Both the position numbers and the translations under genes were made by a program. The notes under the pieces were generated by a model. That model ran no database searches. It was not told the origin of the DNA and saw nothing but the letters and a program-made list of their open reading frames with translations. Of a stretch of 11,130 nt of DNA, positions 7,026 to 11,130 are shown piece after piece. The stretch's first letter is position 1. Each line of letters opens with the position of its first letter. Source of the DNA: Bacteroidota bacterium. Its GTDB lineage: Bacteria > Bacteroidota > Bacteroidia > JACCXN01. Location: NCBI GenBank assembly GCA_947462515.1, contig CANHPJ010000026.1:1-11130 (forward strand), read 5' to 3'.

Positions 7026-8633
7026 TTGAACTTGTTGAAGAAATTAAATATAAATACTTCCAAATGTTATTTTTTTGGATTAATAATGATTGCGATAGCA
7101 TTGCCTCTATCAAAATTTTTAATTAGTCTTTCTCAAATAATTTTGCTGATAACTTGGATATCAGACGGCAGCATCAAAGATAAAATCGCCTCTTTTTTCA
7201 ATAATAAATTAGCGGTTCTGTTTGCGTCTGTTTTCCTAATGCATTTGCTGGGTTTGTTATATACTTCAGATTTTGAGTATGGTATTGAAGATCTAAAAAA
7301 GAAAATCCCATTATTGCTTATTCCCTTAATATTTTCACGAGTTAAGCCATTGAATGTCGAGAAATTCCACGTAATACTTTTGTTTTTTGTCGCTTCAGTG
7401 CTGTTGTCCTCTCTAATTAGTTTTTACATAATAACTACCTCGTTTGGAAAAGAATTAGTTGAAATAAGAGATGCATTTATTTTTGTCTCTCATATTCGAC
7501 TGAGTCTTATGATTTCTTTTTCTTCTTTTATTTCTTTTTATTTTTTTCATAGTAAGATTTTCCCAAGATTTAAATTGCTTTTTTTTATAACTGGAATTTG
7601 GTTTTTGTTTTTTTTGCTAAAGGCAGAGCTGCTTACTGGAATAATAGTTTTTTTGATAGTTTTAGCTTTTCTGTTTTACAGAATGCTTTGTAATCTAAAA
7701 AATTCTGAGTCTCGCTTTTTAGCTTTTTCAGCATTTTTTGGCTTCATCTTTTTAGTTTCAGGATATTTCATTTTTGAAATCGTTTCGTTTATAAATTCAA
7801 ATAACCAGCAAAAAATTCAAGATCTATATGCAACTTCAAGAGGTGAAATGTATATTCATGATACCACAAATACTGAACTTGAAAATGGAAATTATATCTG
7901 GCATAATATTGCCCCTAATGAAGTGAGAAATGCCTGGGCTTTGCATAGTAAAATCCCCATAGATTCTAAAGATTTAAAAGGTAATGATATCTATGTAACA
8001 TTAATTAGATATCTAACATCTAAAGGTGTCAGGAAGGATGCTGATGGCCTTAATGCCTTGACTTCAAAGGACATTAAGTTAATTGAAAATGGCATTGTAA
8101 ATAATGATTTTCATGAAAATTTCAATTTCCGGAATCGGGTAAGAAATGTAATATGGGAAATTGATCAATATAATAAAGGGTATAATTTTAATGGTCACTC
8201 TGTAACTATGCGATTTGAATTTTGGAAAGCAGCTGTAGGAATAATTTCCAAAAATATATTTTTTGGAGTTGGCACTGGTGATGTAAAAAGCGCATATCAG
8301 AAAGAATATCAAATTTTAGACTCTCCATTATCCAGTAAGTGGCGATTGCGGTCTCATAATCAGTTTTTGGCAATAGCTGTTGCCTTTGGATTTATTGGAT
8401 TGAGCTTTTTTCTGTTTTCATTGGTTTATCCCTTTACATTATTTGAAAATAGAAAGAATTATTTCTATTTTATTTTTTTTATTATTTCCGTCTCTTCTAT
8501 GATAAATGAAGATACTCTCGAGACTCAGGTAGGTGTTACTTTTTTTGCTTTTTTTAATTCTTTTTTGATTTTCTTACGCCCTTACGAAATCCCCGAAAAT
8601 AAAATTGAAATCCCTTTGGATGTTGTCCCTTAA
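7026..8633 (+). CDS. O-antigen ligase-like (Wzy_C family) membrane protein
   Basis: This is a polytopic inner-membrane protein of the O-antigen ligase/polymerase superfamily, expected to transfer or polymerise lipid-linked glycans on the periplasmic side. Counting from the TTG at 7026 (535 residues), there are several hydrophobic helices up to about residue 253, a large hydrophilic loop at about 254-392, and further helices at about 455-472 and 479-518. Family-type features are an Arg at 396 before FEFWKAA, FGVGTGD at 413-419, and RSHNQFL with His444, matching the conserved periplasmic His of WaaL-type ligases. The loop holds LYATSRG and RYLTSKGVRKDADG, a block I recall from Bacteroidota homologues. 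The start is uncertain: the frame opens at TTG 6993, inside a hairpin, and the only nearby in-frame ATG (7086) would leave almost nothing before the first helix. TTG 7026 gives a basic lead of ordinary length; TTG 7032 and 7035 are also possible. No glycan genes flank it, so its substrate is unknown. Confidence 0.85.
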   Translation: MNLLKKLNINTSKCYFFGLIMIAIALPLSKFLISLSQIILLITWISDGSIKDKIASFFNNKLAVLFASVFLMHLLGLLYTSDFEYGIEDLKKKIPLLLIPLIFSRVKPLNVEKFHVILLFFVASVLLSSLISFYIITTSFGKELVEIRDAFIFVSHIRLSLMISFSSFISFYFFHSKIFPRFKLLFFITGIWFLFFLLKAELLTGIIVFLIVLAFLFYRMLCNLKNSESRFLAFSAFFGFIFLVSGYFIFEIVSFINSNNQQKIQDLYATSRGEMYIHDTTNTELENGNYIWHNIAPNEVRNAWALHSKIPIDSKDLKGNDIYVTLIRYLTSKGVRKDADGLNALTSKDIKLIENGIVNNDFHENFNFRNRVRNVIWEIDQYNKGYNFNGHSVTMRFEFWKAAVGIISKNIFFGVGTGDVKSAYQKEYQILDSPLSSKWRLRSHNQFLAIAVAFGFIGLSFFLFSLVYPFTLFENRKNYFYFIFFIISVSSMINEDTLETQVGVTFFAFFNSFLIFLRPYEIPENKIEIPLDVVP

Positions 8634-8684
8634 AACATTCAGTAAACAAGCTATTTTCTAAATAATAAATCCTTAATACAGACT

Positions 8685-8718
8685 TTTGATTGTAGTTTAT
8701 AAAATAAGCTTATTTTTG
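8685..8718 (+). promoter_or_regulatory. Bacteroidota-type promoter candidate before the deoxyhypusine-synthase-like gene
   Basis: TATTTTTG at 8711-8718 matches the Bacteroidota -7 element TAnnTTTG exactly. Upstream, TTTG at 8685-8688 (22-base spacer) or TTG at 8690-8692 (18-base spacer) could be the -33 element. Transcription would start near 8725, leaving a leader of about 20 bases before the ATG at 8748. The exact match, placed in a 114-base intergenic gap, makes this the best promoter candidate in the window. Confidence 0.5.
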
Positions 8719-8747
8719 CCATTCAAAATTCAAAATAGAATATAATT

Positions 8748-9722
8748 ATGAGTAAAGGACCTATTTCAAATTTTATTGAGCAACATTACTTGCACTTTAA
8801 TTCTGCTGCCCTTGTGGATGCAGCCAAAGGATATGAAACACATTTACTTGAGGAAGGTAAGATGATGATTACTTTGGCCGGGGCAATGAGCACCGCCGAA
8901 CTGGGTAAGTCACTCGCAGAGATGATTCGTCAGGACAAAGTGCAAATCATTTCATGCACCGGTGCCAATCTAGAAGAAGATATTATGAATTTAGTGGCTC
9001 ACTCTCATTATAAACGAGTTCCAAATTATCGTGATTTGAGTCCTCAGGATGAGTGGGATTTACTTGAGAATCATTACAACAGAGTTACCGACACTTGTAT
9101 CCCCGAGGAAGAGGCTTTTAGGAGATTGCAAAAACATATTCACAAATTATGGAAAGATGCAGATGATGCAGGTGAGCGTTATTTTCCTCATGAGTTTATG
9201 TACAAAATGCTTCTATCCGGTGTTTTAGAGCAATATTATGAAATTGATCCTAAAAATAGTTGGATGTTAGCTGCGGCAGAAAAAAACCTTCCTATCGTTG
9301 TTCCAGGTTGGGAAGATTCTACAATGGGTAATATTTTTGCTTCCTATGTTATTAAAAACCAAATCAAAGCTCAAACTATGAAGTCAGGCATTGAATATAT
9401 GGCTTGGCTTGCTGATTGGTATGTTAAAAATTCTCAAGGAAAAGGTGTAGGTTTCTTTCAAATTGGTGGTGGTATAGCTGGCGATTTCCCTATCTGTGTA
9501 GTTCCAATGCTTTATCAGGACATGGAAATGGAAAATATTCCTTTTTGGAATTATTTCTGCCAGATTTCTGATTCTACAACAAGTTTCGGCTCTTATTCTG
9601 GAGCAGTTCCCAATGAAAAAATTACATGGGGAAAATTAGATGTTAATACTCCCAAATTTATAGTCGAAAGTGATGCCACTATTGTTGCTCCATTAATTTT
9701 TGCATGGGTTCTTGGTTGGTAG
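8748..9722 (+). CDS. Deoxyhypusine synthase family protein (bacterial homologue)
   Basis: This belongs to the deoxyhypusine synthase (DS) family: NAD-dependent enzymes that move an aminobutyl group from spermidine to a lysine of eIF5A or, in homospermidine synthases, to a free amine. Bacteria have no eIF5A, so a polyamine reaction is more likely; that is inference. Length is 324 residues, against 369 in the human enzyme. Seen are TGANLEEDIMNLVAH at 71-85 (NAD region), PGWEDSTMGN at 186-195, IGGGIAG at 239-245 and WGK at 294-296, where Lys296 matches the lysine that carries the imine intermediate (human Lys329); Glu290 and Trp294 also fit human Glu323 and Trp327. The human HH pair (with His288) is replaced by Asp246-Phe247, and Asp316 by Tyr283, so the substrate or mechanism probably differs. 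The ATG at 8748 follows a good promoter candidate, and a strong terminator follows the gene, so it appears monocistronic. No polyamine gene is adjacent. Confidence 0.9.
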   Translation: MSKGPISNFIEQHYLHFNSAALVDAAKGYETHLLEEGKMMITLAGAMSTAELGKSLAEMIRQDKVQIISCTGANLEEDIMNLVAHSHYKRVPNYRDLSPQDEWDLLENHYNRVTDTCIPEEEAFRRLQKHIHKLWKDADDAGERYFPHEFMYKMLLSGVLEQYYEIDPKNSWMLAAAEKNLPIVVPGWEDSTMGNIFASYVIKNQIKAQTMKSGIEYMAWLADWYVKNSQGKGVGFFQIGGGIAGDFPICVVPMLYQDMEMENIPFWNYFCQISDSTTSFGSYSGAVPNEKITWGKLDVNTPKFIVESDATIVAPLIFAWVLGW

Positions 9723-9750
9723 TTATTCTTCTTTATTATAGTTTTTAGTT

Positions 9751-9778
9751 CAAAAAGCCCTTTATTAAGGGCTTTTTG
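9751..9778 (+). terminator. Rho-independent terminator after the deoxyhypusine-synthase-like gene
   Basis: CAAAAAGCCCTT at 9751-9762 pairs perfectly with AAGGGCTTTTTG at 9767-9778 around a TATT loop. The GC-rich upper stem followed by a T-run within the descending arm is the classic form. It begins 28 bases after the stop codon at 9722 and separates this gene from the DAHP synthase gene. The matching A-run on the left arm means it could also work on the other strand. Confidence 0.9.
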
Positions 9779-9837
9779 CATCTTATTTCAAAAACAAATT
9801 TTGATCTAGCTAAATGTTTTAATTGTGTCTAAATGTG

Positions 9838-9867
9838 TTTTACCAATTTAATTGTAACTTATCTTTG
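9838..9867 (+). promoter_or_regulatory. Promoter candidate for the DAHP synthase/chorismate mutase gene
   Basis: TATCTTTG at 9860-9867 is an exact match to the Bacteroidota -7 element TAnnTTTG. The -33 region is poor: only TTTT at 9838-9841, 18 bases upstream. Transcription would start near 9874, giving a leader of about 46 bases. Because a terminator lies at 9751-9778, the downstream gene needs its own promoter, which supports this site. I see no leader peptide or attenuator hairpin in the leader. Confidence 0.42.
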
Positions 9868-9919
9868 TTTTTGATTTTCCACTCATTTTCATTTCACTGT
9901 TTTTAAACTTAGTTAAGAT

Positions 9920-11053
9920 ATGGTACTTGATTTAAACATAGTTCCAATTTCTAATTGGCTGCCAAACGTTGAAAAACCCTATTTAATAAGTGGCCCCTGC
10001 AGTGCTGAGTCAGAATCCCAAATGCTTCAAATAGCAAGGCAGATTTCCGAGTATTTTCCGAATAATATATTTAGGGCGGGTATTTGGAAGCCCCGAACAA
10101 GACCAAATTCATTTGAAGGGGTTGGAGATGTTGGTTTAAAATGGATGCAAAGAGTTAAGGAAGAAACTGGTATGCTTACGGCTACTGAAGTAGCCAATGC
10201 ACTTCATGTTGAGAAATGTTTAAAACATAATATTGATATTTTATGGATAGGCGCGAGAACTGTTGTAAACCCATTTTCTGTCCAGGAAATTGCGGATGCT
10301 CTTAAAGGAACAGATATCCCTGTTTTCATAAAAAACCCTATCAATCCTGATTTGCAATTATGGATTGGTGCTTTAGAACGAATTAATAATGCTGGAATAA
10401 AAAAATTAGCAGCTATTCATAGAGGTTTTCATTCTTTTGAGAAAATGCCTTTTAGAAATGATCCAAAATGGGAATTAGTAATTGAATTAAAGGCACTTTG
10501 CCCTCAATTACCGATTTTATGCGATCCAAGTCATATATGTGGTAATCCTGAACTTTTGCCTTACGTGGCTCAAAAAGCACTTGATTTGGCTATGGATGGT
10601 TTAATGATAGAGTCTCACTTTAATCCAAAAATAGCTTTAAGCGATTCTAAACAGCAAATTACTCCTTCTTTGTTGTTCGAACTTCTTTCCAATTTATCTC
10701 TTAGAGATTTGACATCCGAGAATTTAGAATTTAAAAATGTTTTAAATGAACTAAGGCAGGTTATAGACAAGATCGATGATGATATATTAAATGTTATGTC
10801 TACAAGAATGTCTGTTGCTCGCCAAATCGGTTCTTTTAAAAAGGATAATCAAGTTACTATTCTTCAGATTACACGTTGGCAAGAGATTCTTAAAAACCAA
10901 CTTAAAAGGGGAAAGATTATGGGCTTGAGCCAGGTATTTATTAAAAAGTTGTATCAGTTAATACACAATGAGTCAATCAGAATTCAAAATGAAGCGATGA
11001 ATGAAATCGGTGAAAATAATATAAAAAAACAAACACCTATATTAGGTAAATGA
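9920..11053 (+). CDS. aroF: Bifunctional DAHP synthase / chorismate mutase (type II)
   Basis: The N-terminal domain (about 1-262) condenses phosphoenolpyruvate and erythrose 4-phosphate to DAHP, the first shikimate-pathway step; the C-terminal domain (about 272-360) rearranges chorismate to prephenate for Phe and Tyr. The synthase is the short type Iβ barrel: GPCSAE with metal ligand Cys27, RAGIWKPRTRPNSFEG at 52-67, IGAR at 110-113, IKNP at 137-140, HRGF at 167-170, CDPSHICG with His205, Glu231 and Asp242. The mutase is AroQ-like; residues matching E. coli Arg11, Arg28, Lys39, Arg51, Ser84 and Gln88 are Arg279, Arg296, Lys307, Arg319, Ser352 and Gln356, so both sites look intact. In characterised fusions of this layout (Prevotella, Porphyromonas) the mutase domain also mediates prephenate feedback on the synthase; the same is likely here. 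The ATG at 9920 fits family N-termini. It stands alone between two terminators, without the prephenate dehydratase or dehydrogenase genes often found nearby. Confidence 0.95.
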   Translation: MVLDLNIVPISNWLPNVEKPYLISGPCSAESESQMLQIARQISEYFPNNIFRAGIWKPRTRPNSFEGVGDVGLKWMQRVKEETGMLTATEVANALHVEKCLKHNIDILWIGARTVVNPFSVQEIADALKGTDIPVFIKNPINPDLQLWIGALERINNAGIKKLAAIHRGFHSFEKMPFRNDPKWELVIELKALCPQLPILCDPSHICGNPELLPYVAQKALDLAMDGLMIESHFNPKIALSDSKQQITPSLLFELLSNLSLRDLTSENLEFKNVLNELRQVIDKIDDDILNVMSTRMSVARQIGSFKKDNQVTILQITRWQEILKNQLKRGKIMGLSQVFIKKLYQLIHNESIRIQNEAMNEIGENNIKKQTPILGK

Positions 11054-11077
11054 TTTTGACACTTGATAAATTACATC

Positions 11078-11114
11078 AAAATAAAAGGGGCAAAAATTTT
11101 GCCCCTTTTATTTT
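11078..11114. terminator. Strong bidirectional rho-independent terminator
   Basis: The arm at 11078-11095 is the exact reverse complement of 11097-11114, an 18-bp palindrome around a single base; in practice AAAATAAAAGGGGC pairs with GCCCCTTTTATTTT around a nine-base A/T loop. The GGGGC/GCCCC core with flanking A and T runs is a classic terminator readable on both strands. It starts 24 bases after the stop of the DAHP synthase gene and may also serve a convergent gene beyond the window. Confidence 0.92.
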
Positions 11115-11130
11115 AAACCTCTGAGTTAAA

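Overview
This AT-rich window reads as a housekeeping stretch of a Bacteroidota chromosome (Bacteroidia/Cytophagia/Flavobacteriia type; genus not resolvable). Four signs point there: a class II DAHP synthase/chorismate mutase fusion with the mutase at the C-terminus; an O-antigen-ligase-like protein with the large extracytoplasmic loop seen in this phylum; an rnpA gene next to an S41 protease instead of rpmH; and start sites without Shine-Dalgarno sequences, two of them preceded by matches to the Bacteroidota promoter element TAnnTTTG. All eight complete genes and the one partial gene lie on the + strand. I see no mobile elements, CRISPR arrays, tRNAs or rRNAs, and no gene-free stretch longer than 300 bases.

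Left part (1-4626): the tail of an unrecognised gene, then lpdA (dihydrolipoyl dehydrogenase), hemH (ferrochelatase with a cysteine-rich insert) and a secreted subtilisin-family (S8) protease with a long insertion between its catalytic Asp and His. lpdA and hemH are 37 bases apart and are probably co-transcribed.

Middle part (4627-8633): rnpA (RNase P protein), a membrane-anchored C-terminal processing protease (S41, with PDZ domain), then a perfect 20-bp inverted repeat that probably ends transcription, and an O-antigen-ligase-like polytopic membrane protein. The longest reading frame of that last gene would start inside the repeat, so its true start is probably further downstream.

Right part (8634-11130): two genes that look like separate transcription units. 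The first is a deoxyhypusine-synthase-family protein with a good promoter candidate in front and a strong terminator behind. The second is the DAHP synthase/chorismate mutase fusion, which controls entry into aromatic amino acid synthesis and also ends in a strong hairpin terminator.

I found no convincing new multi-gene system. The items most worth a second look are the deoxyhypusine-synthase homologue, which keeps the catalytic lysine but lacks the active-site histidine pair and one substrate-binding aspartate; the cysteine-rich ferrochelatase insert; the inserted domain of the S8 protease; and the inverted repeat overlapping the apparent start of the ligase gene.
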